Shown piece after piece: positions 18,218 to 26,178 of a DNA stretch of 64,000 nt. Source of the DNA: Actinoallomurus purpureus (GTDB lineage: Bacteria; Actinomycetota; Actinomycetes; Streptosporangiales; Streptosporangiaceae); the NCBI RefSeq assembly GCF_024055795.1, contig NZ_JAMXMY010000023.1:62001-126000 (forward strand). The letters run 5' to 3'. The notes under the pieces are model-generated. The model searched no databases. It had not been told where the DNA came from and saw only the letters and a list, made by a program, of their open reading frames with translations. Within the stretch, counting starts at the first letter, position 1. Each line of letters starts with the position of its first letter. Both the position numbers and the translations under genes were made by a program.

Positions 18218-18772
18218 ATGTTCGAACGGTTCTCCGAGGAGGCCCGCTCGGTGGTGCGACTCTCCCAGGAGGAGGCCCGGCGGCTGCACCACCCGTTCAT
18301 CGGCACCGAGCACCTACTGATGGCTCTCCTCGACGAGGGGCACGGCCCGGCGGCCCAGGCACTGATCGACCAGGGCCTCACGCTGACCGGCCTGCGCGAC
18401 CGGATCGTGCGCCTCACCGCGCCGTCCGCGAACGAACTCGACCCGGAGGCGCTCGCCACGATCGGCATCGACCTCGAGCAGGTGCGCCAGGTGACCGAGG
18501 CGAGCTTCGGCCCCGGCGCGCTCGACCCGAAGGCGCGCAAGGCCGCGAAGAAGGGACACATCCCCTTCAGCAAGCGCGCCAAGAAGGTCCTGGAGCTGTC
18601 GCTGCGCGAGTCACTGCGGCTGGGACACAACTACATCGGCACGGGTCACGTGCTCCTCGGCCTGATCCGTGAGGGAGACGGCCTGGCCGCCCGCACCCTC
18701 ACGGAGAGCGGCGTCGACCTGTCCGCCCTCCGCGACGACGTCATCCGGCGCATCCCCCCGAAGGCGGCCTGA
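18218..18772 (+). CDS. Clp N-terminal-domain protein without ATPase modules
   Basis: A 184-aa protein made of the double Clp-N repeat: MFERFSEEARSVVRLSQEEA, then HPFIGTEHLLMALL (about 26-39), and a second copy with SKRAKKVLELSLRESL and NYIGTGHVLLGLIREGDG (about 145-162). This is the substrate/adaptor-binding domain of ClpC, here free-standing with no Walker motifs. Such proteins may sequester or hand over ClpC adaptors or substrates. A long linker (about 65-105) separates the two repeats. It has a good ribosome site (GGAAGGAG) inside the end of the HTH gene. The operon ends at a strong hairpin. Confidence 0.85.
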   Translation: MFERFSEEARSVVRLSQEEARRLHHPFIGTEHLLMALLDEGHGPAAQALIDQGLTLTGLRDRIVRLTAPSANELDPEALATIGIDLEQVRQVTEASFGPGALDPKARKAAKKGHIPFSKRAKKVLELSLRESLRLGHNYIGTGHVLLGLIREGDGLAARTLTESGVDLSALRDDVIRRIPPKAA

Positions 18773-18788
18773 CGAAAGGGCGTCGAGC

Positions 18789-18819
18789 ACGAGGGTCCGG
18801 CGGCCGGCCGGACCCTCGT
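18789..18819. terminator. Bidirectional terminator between Clp-N and MFS genes
   Basis: A 13-bp perfect stem (ACGAGGGTCCGGC and its complement) with a 5-base loop lies between two convergent genes. Confidence 0.75.
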
Positions 18820-18845
18820 CCGCCGCCCGCGCGCCTCCGGTCGTT

Positions 18846-20375
18846 TCAGTCCAGGGCGAGCGGCTCGGCGCGCCGGGGCATCAGGGCCACCGCCGTCACT
18901 CCGAGGACCGCCAGCACGACGAGGGTGAGGAAGACGTTGTGGGTCGCGTGGGAGAGCGAGGCCCGGACGTACGCCGCGGTCGCCGCGTCCTTCGCGCCGC
19001 CCCGGCCGGCCGACACCAGGCTGGCGGCGTCGACGTTCTTGCCCAGCCGGCCGGCGAGCGCGGCCGGAGGATGGGCGAACCTGCTCGCGAGGGTCCCGTT
19101 GGCGATCGCGCCGAACACCGCCGCGCCGACCGCGCTGCCGAGCGACCGGCCGAACATGTTGGTCCCGGTGACGACGCCGCGGTGCTCCCACCCGACGACG
19201 GACTGCACGGCGACCAGGGTCGGGCTCGCGGTGAAGCCCAAGCCGATGCCGATCACGAAGCACGCGCCGCCGACCTGCCAGAGCTTCGCGTCTTCGCCGA
19301 GGGTGACGCACAGGAGCGTCCCGACCACCACCACGACACTGCCGATCAGCGCGGTGTCGCGGAATCCGATGCGCAGGTAGACGCGCCCGGCCTGTGAGCC
19401 GGAAATCGGCCAGCCCACCGTGAGCGCGGCGAGCGCGAACCCCGCAACCAGCGCGCTGGTGCCCAGCACTCCCTCGGCGTACGTCGGCACGTACGAGCTG
19501 AGCCCGATCAGGATCGCGCCGACGGCGACGGCCGTGAGATTCCCTCCGGTCAGGACGCGGTGGCGGAAGACCCACAGCGGCAGGATCGGCTCGGCCGCCC
19601 GCCGTTCCAGCAGGCAGAAGACCACGAGGGCGACCGCGCCGACCGCGAAGATCAGAAGGCTCGGCGCCGAGGCCCAGCCCCACGCCACCCCGCCTTCGAG
19701 CAGGCCCAGAATGATCAGGGAGCAGCCGGCCGTGAGCAGGACGGCGCCGGGGTAGTCGATGCGGTGCGAGCGCCGCTCGACGGCCTCATTGAACCGCCGC
19801 GCGAGCATGAACGCGGCCAGCGCCCCCAGCGGGAGGTTGACGAAGAAGATCCAGCGCCACGACAGGTAGTCGGAGAACACGCCGCCGAGCGTCGGCCCGA
19901 CGACCGAGGACACGCCCCAGACGCTGGCGATGTACCCCTGCACCCGGGCGCGTTCCTCGACGGTGTACATGTCGCCGATCATCGTCATGCTCATCGGCTG
20001 GACGGCGCCCGCGCCGATGCCCTGGACGGCGCGGAACACGATGAGGCTGAGCATGCTCCAGGCCGCCCCGCACAGCACCGACCCGAGAAGGAACACTCCG
20101 ATGCCGAAGAACATGATGGGCTTGCGGCCGAACACGTCGGCCAGCTTCCCGTACAGCGGCACGCTGACCGCCTGCGTCAGCAGATAGATCGAGAACAGCC
20201 AGGGGAACTGCGTGAAGCCGCCGAGGTCGTGGACCACGGACGGCACCGCCGTGGCGATGATCGTGCTGTCCAGGGCGACGAGTCCGGTGCAGAGCATCAG
20301 CGCGGCGAGCACCGGTCCGCGCTCCGATCGCAGGCCCACTCCCCCTGCCGTCGACGGGGGCCTTGTCGTCGTCAC
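18846..20375 (-). CDS. MFS drug exporter, DHA2 (14-TM) family
   Basis: A 509-aa proton-driven exporter with about 14 hydrophobic segments. DHA2 motifs: the start LCTGLVALDSTIIATAVPSV with the D1-type Asp, then the loop GKLADVFGRKPIMFFG and the FRAVQGIGAGAVQPM and GPTLGGVFSDYLSWRWIFFVN signatures. The start is GTG 20375 with AAGGGA upstream. Such pumps export antibiotics, dyes or quaternary ammonium compounds, but the substrate cannot be read from sequence. It faces away from the pectate lyase gene across a 345-base gap that contains no regulator. Confidence 0.88.
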   Translation of the reverse strand: MTTTRPPSTAGGVGLRSERGPVLAALMLCTGLVALDSTIIATAVPSVVHDLGGFTQFPWLFSIYLLTQAVSVPLYGKLADVFGRKPIMFFGIGVFLLGSVLCGAAWSMLSLIVFRAVQGIGAGAVQPMSMTMIGDMYTVEERARVQGYIASVWGVSSVVGPTLGGVFSDYLSWRWIFFVNLPLGALAAFMLARRFNEAVERRSHRIDYPGAVLLTAGCSLIILGLLEGGVAWGWASAPSLLIFAVGAVALVVFCLLERRAAEPILPLWVFRHRVLTGGNLTAVAVGAILIGLSSYVPTYAEGVLGTSALVAGFALAALTVGWPISGSQAGRVYLRIGFRDTALIGSVVVVVGTLLCVTLGEDAKLWQVGGACFVIGIGLGFTASPTLVAVQSVVGWEHRGVVTGTNMFGRSLGSAVGAAVFGAIANGTLASRFAHPPAALAGRLGKNVDAASLVSAGRGGAKDAATAAYVRASLSHATHNVFLTLVVLAVLGVTAVALMPRRAEPLALD

Positions 20376-20720
20376 GTCGGTGTCCCTTCTCCCCGGCAGC
20401 GCGAAACCGGTCCTCCCTCAGGGGAACGACCGGCCGTTAGCTCACGCAAGCGTTCCATACGCGGGCGCATTTCGGATGAACCGGGACGGTCTGCGCCGAT
20501 GAAACTTTCACGGGGACGGACCGCCGTGCGCCCCGGGCCTAACGGGTGTCCGGCCTGGTGGCCCGGTGCCCGCGATGCCGGCGTGACGATCGAGCCGACC
20601 GTGGCGCGGGGGTTCACGCGTCTTTCGTTGACGCAACCGGAACAGTGGCGTGACCCTGACCGTCAGGAAAAGCTTTTCCAACCGCTCCCACCGCACCACC
20701 ACCCCTGGAGGAGGGACATC
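20376..20720. other. Intergenic region between the MFS and pectate lyase genes
   Basis: 345 bases with no gene seen. It holds divergent promoters and the palindrome at 20666..20679. The stretch around 20540..20640 has no clear motif. Confidence 0.5.
20666..20679. promoter_or_regulatory. Operator-like palindrome before the pectate lyase gene
   Basis: GGAAAAGCTTTTCC is a perfect 14-bp palindrome 41 bases upstream of the GTG at 20721. A near match (GGAAAGCGTTTTCC) precedes the rhamnogalacturonan lyase gene, so both probably bind the same LacI-type repressor. Confidence 0.6.
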
Positions 20721-21731
20721 GTGGGGAACAGACAAGGCACGGCTCAGAGCCTGCGGCTTCCGCTGCGCACCTGGAGCGTGGTCGCGGCCATCGGTCTCGC
20801 GCTGGGCACCGGGGCGCTGACCGGCACGGGCGCGACCGCCACGACCGGCACGGCGGCCGCCGCGGCGTACGAGTCCAGCCCCGTCGGCTTCGCGAGCCTG
20901 AACGGCGGCACGACCGGCGGCACGGGCGGCACGACCGTCACCGTGACCACCGCGTCGCAGCTCACCGACTACGCGTCGCGCAGCGGCTCGTACATCATCC
21001 GGGTCAACGGGACGATCTCCCTGTCGTCGATGACGAAGGTCGCCTCCAACAAGACGATCACCGGAGTGGGCACCGCCGGGAAGATCACCGGCTACGGGCT
21101 GAACGTCGCCTCCGCGAAGAACGTGGTCATCCGGAACCTCACGTTCACCGGCTCGGCCGACGACGCGATCAACGTGCAGTACTCGACGAACGTGTGGCTC
21201 GACCACAACGACCTGTCGAGCGCCTATGACGGGCTCATCGACATCAAGCGTGCCTCCGACTACGTCACCGTGTCGTGGAACCACTTCCACAACCACGACA
21301 AGACGGCGCTCCTCGGCCACGACGACGGCAACGGATCCGAGGACATCGGCCACCTGCGGGTGACCTACGTGCACAACTGGTTCGACGGCACGACCCAGCG
21401 GCACCCGCGGGTCCGCTTCGGCAACCCGGTACACGTCTTCAACAACTACTACGGCGCCGTCACCAGCTACGGGGTCGCCTCCACCTGCAACGCGGGCGTG
21501 TTCGTCGAGAAGAACTACTTCGACAACGTCTCGCACCCGACCGTCACCCAGACCGGTGACTCGCCGGACGGCAACCTGAAGGCGGACGGCAACTACCTCG
21601 TGAGCTCGGGCAGCGTCGCCACCCGCAACGCCTCCAGCGTCGCGAGCATCCCCTACTCCTACTCCGCCGAATCCGCCTCGTCGGTGAAGTCGACCGTCAC
21701 CGCGGGCGCGGGCGTCGGCAAGGTCTCATAG
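20721..21731 (+). CDS. Secreted pectate lyase, PL1 family
   Basis: A 336-aa secreted lyase that cleaves homogalacturonan by beta-elimination with Ca2+. A long Ala/Thr-rich signal region precedes YESSPVGFASLNGG at about residue 50. The parallel beta-helix shows the PL1 pattern: NKTITGVGTAGKI, VVIRNLTFTGSADDAINVQY, VWLDHNDLSS, GLIDIKRASDYVTVSWN, HNWFDGTTQRHPRVRFG and VHVFNNYY. The Arg in RHPRVRFG is the catalytic base position; the Asp in DGLIDIK is a calcium ligand. GTG at 20721 is chosen because GGAGGAGGG lies 5 bases upstream. It faces the GH53 and PL11 genes across a shared terminator, forming a pectin-degradation cluster. Confidence 0.93.
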   Translation: MGNRQGTAQSLRLPLRTWSVVAAIGLALGTGALTGTGATATTGTAAAAAYESSPVGFASLNGGTTGGTGGTTVTVTTASQLTDYASRSGSYIIRVNGTISLSSMTKVASNKTITGVGTAGKITGYGLNVASAKNVVIRNLTFTGSADDAINVQYSTNVWLDHNDLSSAYDGLIDIKRASDYVTVSWNHFHNHDKTALLGHDDGNGSEDIGHLRVTYVHNWFDGTTQRHPRVRFGNPVHVFNNYYGAVTSYGVASTCNAGVFVEKNYFDNVSHPTVTQTGDSPDGNLKADGNYLVSSGSVATRNASSVASIPYSYSAESASSVKSTVTAGAGVGKVS

Positions 21732-21747
21732 GAACCGGGGGCGACCA

Positions 21748-21782
21748 GACGGCCGTGGCGGGCGAACCCCGCCACGGCCGTC
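21748..21782. terminator. Bidirectional terminator between pectate lyase and GH53 genes
   Basis: A perfect 15-bp stem (GACGGCCGTGGCGGG and complement) with a 5-base loop, 17 bases after the pectate lyase stop and 12 bases from the convergent GH53 stop. Confidence 0.85.
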
Positions 21783-21794
21783 GTCTTCGCCTGG

Positions 21795-22817
21795 TCAGGC
21801 GTTCAGGAAACCGTTCAGGGCCGTCGTCGGACGCCGGGTCGCGGGGTCCCACGCCCCCATCGCGTACGAGTTGAACGGGGAGTACACCTCCGGCTCCCAG
21901 TAGAAGAGGCCGAGTCCGCCGAAGCCCTTCAGCCCGGTGATGAAGGCCTGCAGGTCGGCGCGGGTCCGGTCCGCGCGGTCGTACCGCCCGCCGAACTCCA
22001 CCTGCATCACCGGCTTGCCGTACCTCGACTGGATCGCGGCCATGTTCGACAGGATCGGGGGGATGTTCGTCCCACTGGCGTACGAGGACAGACCCGTGAT
22101 GTCCCATCTGCCGCCATTGCCGCGATAGGCATCGAGGAAGCCGTAGATGCCGTCGAGGTTCTGCGGCTGGGCCAGGTGGACCAGGACCGGGGTGCTCGGG
22201 AAGACCTCTTTCACCATGTCGTAGGCGGCGCCCAGCAGCCCGGTCATCTGCGCGGGCCTGCTGAGACTGCCGACCGGATGGCAGATGCCGCCGTTGGTCT
22301 CGTTGCCGATCTGCACCCAGCCGGGCGTCACGCCGCCCGCCTTGATGACGTTCATCGAGTGATAGACGTAGTTGTACATCGCCTCGAGCATCTGGCTGTA
22401 GGACATCCCCGCCCAGGCGGCGGGCGGGTTCTGCACCCCTGCGGAGTTCCACGTGTCGCCGAAGTGGAAGTCGATGTCGACCGGCAGCCCGGCGCTCTTG
22501 CACCGCGTGGCCATGGCGGCGGTCTCCTCGATCGAGCAGTGGCCGTTGCTCGGGTCGCTCGAAGGGTTGACCCAGGTCCGCAGCCTGATCGCGTTGATTC
22601 CGTAGCCTTTGAGAATGGTGAGCAGGTCCCGCTGGACCCCGCCGGCGTCGTAGAACGTGTAGCCCTTCGCCTCCATCTGCGGCAGCCAGCTGACATCGGC
22701 TCCCTTGACGAACGTCGCCGCCGACGCGGGCCCGGCCGGCAGCAGCGCGGACGAGGCGAGCGCGCCCGCGCCCGCGCCGGCCGCCTTGAGAAGCGTCCTT
22801 CTGTCGATGCGATTCAC
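21795..22817 (-). CDS. Secreted GH53 endo-beta-1,4-galactanase
   Basis: A 340-aa galactanase that cuts the beta-1,4-galactan side chains of pectic rhamnogalacturonan I. It begins with a Tat-like signal (DRRTLLKAAGAG, ending PASAA). GH53 signatures follow: FVKGADVSWLPQME, RLRTWVNPSSDP, DFHFGDTWNSAG, the acid/base Glu in WVQIGNETNGG and the nucleophile in VMQVEFGGRYDR. The start is GTG 22817, 13 bases after the rhamnogalacturonan lyase stop, with AGGTGG upstream; the two are one operon. Side-chain removal would expose the backbone for the lyase. Confidence 0.93.
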   Translation of the reverse strand: MNRIDRRTLLKAAGAGAGALASSALLPAGPASAATFVKGADVSWLPQMEAKGYTFYDAGGVQRDLLTILKGYGINAIRLRTWVNPSSDPSNGHCSIEETAAMATRCKSAGLPVDIDFHFGDTWNSAGVQNPPAAWAGMSYSQMLEAMYNYVYHSMNVIKAGGVTPGWVQIGNETNGGICHPVGSLSRPAQMTGLLGAAYDMVKEVFPSTPVLVHLAQPQNLDGIYGFLDAYRGNGGRWDITGLSSYASGTNIPPILSNMAAIQSRYGKPVMQVEFGGRYDRADRTRADLQAFITGLKGFGGLGLFYWEPEVYSPFNSYAMGAWDPATRRPTTALNGFLNA

Positions 22818-22830
22818 CGTGCCACCTCGC

Positions 22831-24699
22831 TCAGCGGACGTAGATGTTCGGCAGGGCGGGCTGGGCCATCCCGTCACCGATGAAGAAGCTCGGGTGCGGC
22901 GGCTGGTTGTAGGCCGTGTTCTGCCACGCGATGGCGGTGCGGTACTGCGTGTCGTGCATCAGCGTCACGATGCGCCGGTCGGTGACCGCGGTCGTCGTGT
23001 AGATCCGCAGCGCCGTGCTGTCGGAGGTCCGCCAGACGACCTCCTCACGCCAGTCGCCCAGGATGTCGCCGGACAGCGCCGGCGTGGACTTCGTACTGTT
23101 GTTGGACGCCACTCCGGAGCCGGTGAGCAGCCGCGTGTCGGAGCTGGTCCCGTACTTGTCGATGTGCGTCCCGTCCAGCAGTTCCCGTACGGGGTCGGCG
23201 TCCCACCAGACGAGGAAGTTCGTCGAGGACGGCTTGCGGCCGATCACCGTGCCCTGGGTGTTGCGCAGGCCGTCGGCCGCCGCCGACCAGGACTCCGCGC
23301 CGGGGCTGCCCGCCCAGATGTCGCCGGAGACGCCGCGCCCGTTGTCGCCGTTCGGCGAGGTCTGCCAGAGGATCTGGCCCGTACGGGCGTCGGCGAACCA
23401 GGAGCTCGGCTTGGAAGAGTCCTCGTCGACCTTGAACTCCTCCAGGCCCGGACGGCTCGGGTCCAGGTCGCCGACGTGCATCGCGTCGCCGTGGCCGTTC
23501 TTGGTGGTCCACAGCCCGGCGCCGTTGTCGTCGACGCACATCGCGCCGTAGACGATCTCGTCCTTGCCGTCGCCGTCCACGTCGGCCACCGACAGCTGGT
23601 GGTTCCCCTGGCCGTCGTAGCCCTTGCCGGAGTTCGTCGAGCTGTTGGTGTCGAAGGTCCAGCGGCGGGTGAACGCGCCGTTCCGCCAGTCCCACGCGCT
23701 GATCACCGTACGGGTGTAGTAGCCGCGCGCCTCGATCAGGCTGGGCCGCTGCCCGTCGACGTACGCGGTGCCGGCCAGGAACCGGTCGACCCGGTTGCCG
23801 TAACTGTCGCCCCAGCTCGAGACGGTGCCGCGCGCGGGAACGTAGTCGACGGTCTGCATCGCCGCGCCGGTCTGCCCGTTGAACATCGTCAGGTACTCCG
23901 GGCCGGACAGGACGTACCCGCTGGAGTTGCGGTAGTCGGCGGAGGAACTGCCGATGACCGTGCCGGTGCCGTCCTTCGTGCCGTCGGCGGTCTTCATGGC
24001 GACCTCGGCCTTGCCGTCGCCGTCGTAGTCGTACACCTGGAACTGCGTGTAGTGCGCGCCCGCCCGGATGTTGCGCCCGAGGTCGATCCGCCACAGGCGG
24101 GTGCCGTTCAGCCGGTACGCGTCCACGTAGACGTCACCGGTGTAGCCGGACTGGGAGTTGTCCTTGGAGTTGGAAGGGTCCCACTTCAGGACGATCTCGT
24201 ACTGCCCGTCCCCGTCGAGGTCGCCGACGCTCGCGTCGTTGGCGCTGTAGGTGTAGGCGACGCCGTCGGGCGTCGTGCCCCCGGCGGGTGGGTTGATCGG
24301 CACGTCGAGGTATCCGTTGGCGAACTGCAGCGCCGACTCCGACGCCGCCTGCTCGGCACCGTTGACCACGGGGCGCACCGTGTAGGCGGCCCCGGCCGCC
24401 GCGCCGCCGTCGTAGTAGTTCGTCGAGTTCGTGACCGGGCTGGAGTTCACCTTGGTCGAGCCTCGGTAGAGGTTGAACGCCACGCCCGACGGGTCGGTGC
24501 CGAGCAGCCGCCAGCTGACGAAGTTGCCGCTGCCGGATCGGACGCTGACCAGGCCGCGGTTGAGCTTTTCCACCTGGCGGGCGGTCGCCGCCACCGCGTC
24601 GTGCCGGGGCAACTGCGCGCCACCGGCGATCACCGTCCCGGCGGCGAGCGCGATCGCGACCGCTCCGGTCCGCCGTGGGTTGGTTCTTGGGCGTCCCAT
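22831..24699 (-). CDS. Secreted rhamnogalacturonan lyase, PL11 family (YesW-like)
   Basis: A 622-aa secreted lyase that cleaves the rhamnose-galacturonate backbone of pectin. A signal peptide (AVAIALAAGTVIAGGAQ) is followed by EKLNRGLVSVRSGSGNFVSW, here seen as LNRGLVSV and NFVSWRLLGTDP, and an eight-bladed propeller with repeated calcium loops of DxDGDG type (GDLDGDGQYEI, YDYDGDGKAEVAMK, DVDGDGKDEIVYGA). Late motifs GDILGDWREEVVWR and the NIYVR end fit PL11. No extra CBM is present. ATG 24699 has AAGGAGG 5 bases upstream. It is the promoter-proximal gene of the PL11-GH53 operon, with an operator-like palindrome 30 bases upstream. Confidence 0.93.
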   Translation of the reverse strand: MGRPRTNPRRTGAVAIALAAGTVIAGGAQLPRHDAVAATARQVEKLNRGLVSVRSGSGNFVSWRLLGTDPSGVAFNLYRGSTKVNSSPVTNSTNYYDGGAAAGAAYTVRPVVNGAEQAASESALQFANGYLDVPINPPAGGTTPDGVAYTYSANDASVGDLDGDGQYEIVLKWDPSNSKDNSQSGYTGDVYVDAYRLNGTRLWRIDLGRNIRAGAHYTQFQVYDYDGDGKAEVAMKTADGTKDGTGTVIGSSSADYRNSSGYVLSGPEYLTMFNGQTGAAMQTVDYVPARGTVSSWGDSYGNRVDRFLAGTAYVDGQRPSLIEARGYYTRTVISAWDWRNGAFTRRWTFDTNSSTNSGKGYDGQGNHQLSVADVDGDGKDEIVYGAMCVDDNGAGLWTTKNGHGDAMHVGDLDPSRPGLEEFKVDEDSSKPSSWFADARTGQILWQTSPNGDNGRGVSGDIWAGSPGAESWSAAADGLRNTQGTVIGRKPSSTNFLVWWDADPVRELLDGTHIDKYGTSSDTRLLTGSGVASNNSTKSTPALSGDILGDWREEVVWRTSDSTALRIYTTTAVTDRRIVTLMHDTQYRTAIAWQNTAYNQPPHPSFFIGDGMAQPALPNIYVR

Positions 24700-24728
24700 C
24701 GGCGCCTCCTTCGTTGTACGAACAGCAC

Positions 24729-24742
24729 GGAAAGCGTTTTCC
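24729..24742. promoter_or_regulatory. Operator-like palindrome before the rhamnogalacturonan lyase gene
   Basis: GGAAAGCGTTTTCC is a near-perfect palindrome matching 12 of 14 positions of the site before the pectate lyase gene. Position and form suit a LacI-family operator; no such regulator lies in the cluster itself. Confidence 0.55.
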
Positions 24743-24818
24743 CGTGCGGTCGCCGAAGGCTAATCCGCCCGGCGGGACCGGCCAAGGCGCTTTCATCGCC
24801 CTTTCACGAGGCCCGGCG

Positions 24819-24950
24819 CTACAGCAGGACGACGCAGCCGCGGCCACGCAGCCGCTCGACCCAGCCGGGGATCCGGTCGAGCTTGGTCCAGCGCAGATCG
24901 AGCTTCTCCAGCCGGGGCAGGTCACCGAGACCGCCGGGCAGCTCCCGCAC
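24819..24950 (-). pseudogene. C-terminal remnant of a leucine-rich-repeat protein
   Basis: The last 43 codons read VRELPGGLGDLPRLEKLDL and then WTKLDRIPGWVERLRGRG before the stop, a typical closing leucine-rich repeat. The reading frame extends upstream to an ATG at 25145, but that part (Arg/Pro-rich, no repeats) does not look like protein and its start lies inside the 70-bp palindromic element. I infer that the repeats have been lost and only the tail survives. Confidence 0.6.
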
Positions 24951-25080
24951 GCCCCCTGCTCCGCCCTGCACGGCCGCCGGTACAAGGGGGGCGCCGCCCG
25001 CCGATGGGCGGCTGGGCCGATAGGGCGGGCGGGCCGATTCGCGGTTGCCCGCACCTTCGATGACCCGCCGGCTCACCCCA

Positions 25081-25150
25081 CTCCGTTGACTTTGGACTTG
25101 TGGCCCTTTCCAGAGCCGATGGAACGGCGCTTTTCCCAAAGTCAACGGAG
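25081..25150. repeat. 70-bp palindromic element with 15-bp perfect ends (MITE-like)
   Basis: CTCCGTTGACTTTGG at 25081..25095 is the exact complement of 25136..25150, with a 40-base spacer. The spacer contains further short complementary pieces. It encodes nothing and sits at the broken 5' edge of the LRR remnant. Confidence 0.6.
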
Positions 25151-25229
25151 CCGGGTCCCGCTACAACGGGCCCGGGCGGACCGGAAAGACGGTGTACGCG
25201 CGCTTCACCGGCTCGTACCGTTGTCCGGC

Positions 25230-25967
25230 GTGAGCGGATCCGTGGAGCTGGACGGTGCCTGCGGCCGGCTGTACGCGGCCTTCGCCCGCTACCCGCTGCC
25301 CGCTGCCCGCTGCCCGCTGCCCGCAACGACGGACTACTGCGACCACTGCGTGACCGCCGACGAGGTCGCGGCGACGCGGACAAGGCCGATGCGGCTGCTA
25401 ACCGCAGCCGAACTTCAACCCTTCGTGACGCGCACAGTCTCGACCTGGGGAGACATGGCGGAGCTCAAACATTTCCTGCCCCGCGTGCTGGAGCTCTTCG
25501 CGCACGAGGAGGTCGAGGACACCACGACGGTATGGCCGTTCATGAACAAGATCGGCGCGGCCTGGCACAACTGGCCTGATGACGAACGCTCCGCCATCCG
25601 CGCGTTCCTCGGCGCCTGGTGGCGGACGACCCTGGGCGAGTACCCGCGCCGACTGGACGTGATGGAGATGCTCGAGGTCGTCGGCGTGCTGGATGTTCCC
25701 GTTGGACCGTACCTCGCTCACTGGGAGACGCGCCGGGACGAGGCGGCGACGCGTCACCTGGCATGGCTCGTCCGGGACTTCACCTGTCATTCCGCGTCCG
25801 CCGATGAGTGGTACGCGGCGCTGGACCGCTGGATCGAAGGGCCGGTCGTGCGGTGTCTGCTGGAGGCGGTGTCCGCCGCGAGCGCTCAGAAGGTCGCCGC
25901 CGAGTTCAGGCACGCACGGGAGATCCTCGATCAGTTGGGAGGTCCTCCGGGACCGGGCCGGACCTGA
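25230..25967 (+). CDS. Conserved hypothetical actinobacterial protein with N-terminal CxxC
   Basis: A 245-aa cytoplasmic protein. It begins GRLYAAFARYPLP, then has DYCDHCVTADE, a possible metal- or redox-active CxxC, and continues RPMRLLTAAELQPFVTRTVSTWGD and KHFLPRVLELFAHE before a helical C-terminal half rich in Trp. I recall this as a recurring actinobacterial family of unknown function. The start is GTG 25230; another GTG at 25242 is possible. A 7-base repeat, (CCCGCTG) in four copies, lies inside codons 21-32 and lengthens the segment just before CxxC, where a change in copy number would shift the frame. No operon partner is obvious. Confidence 0.7.
   Translation: MSGSVELDGACGRLYAAFARYPLPAARCPLPATTDYCDHCVTADEVAATRTRPMRLLTAAELQPFVTRTVSTWGDMAELKHFLPRVLELFAHEEVEDTTTVWPFMNKIGAAWHNWPDDERSAIRAFLGAWWRTTLGEYPRRLDVMEMLEVVGVLDVPVGPYLAHWETRRDEAATRHLAWLVRDFTCHSASADEWYAALDRWIEGPVVRCLLEAVSAASAQKVAAEFRHAREILDQLGGPPGPGRT
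25292..25324 (+). repeat. Seven-base tandem repeat inside a coding region
   Basis: Four perfect copies of CCCGCTG followed by CCCGC lie within the first tenth of the 25230..25967 gene. The unit is not a multiple of three, so slippage of one unit would switch the gene off or on. Confidence 0.85.
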
Positions 25968-26109
25968 TCCTGCGCGTCTCCCCGGCGATGATCCAGGCCA
26001 CGAGCAGGTCGATGGCCAGGCCGGACAGCGCGGAGAACTGGTTGATGGTGAACGTGAAGACCTGTCCGGCGAGGATGTCGAGCAGCGTGGATTTCCGCGA
26101 TTCGTACGG
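25906..26109 (-). pseudogene. Possible membrane-protein gene fragment
   Basis: Between two stops, 67 codons read a protein-like sequence with LLDILAGQVFTFTINQFSAL and LAIDLLVAWIIAGETRR, two amphipathic to hydrophobic helices and a charged tail. No usable start codon is present and it overlaps the end of the gene on the other strand. It may be a decayed fragment or chance; I cannot name a family. Confidence 0.3.
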
Positions 26110-26178
26110 TCAATCGGTTTGTCGGAGCATTGGTGCCCGATGGAGCGGCGCTCCCCGTGTGCCGTACCGTTCTGCGTC

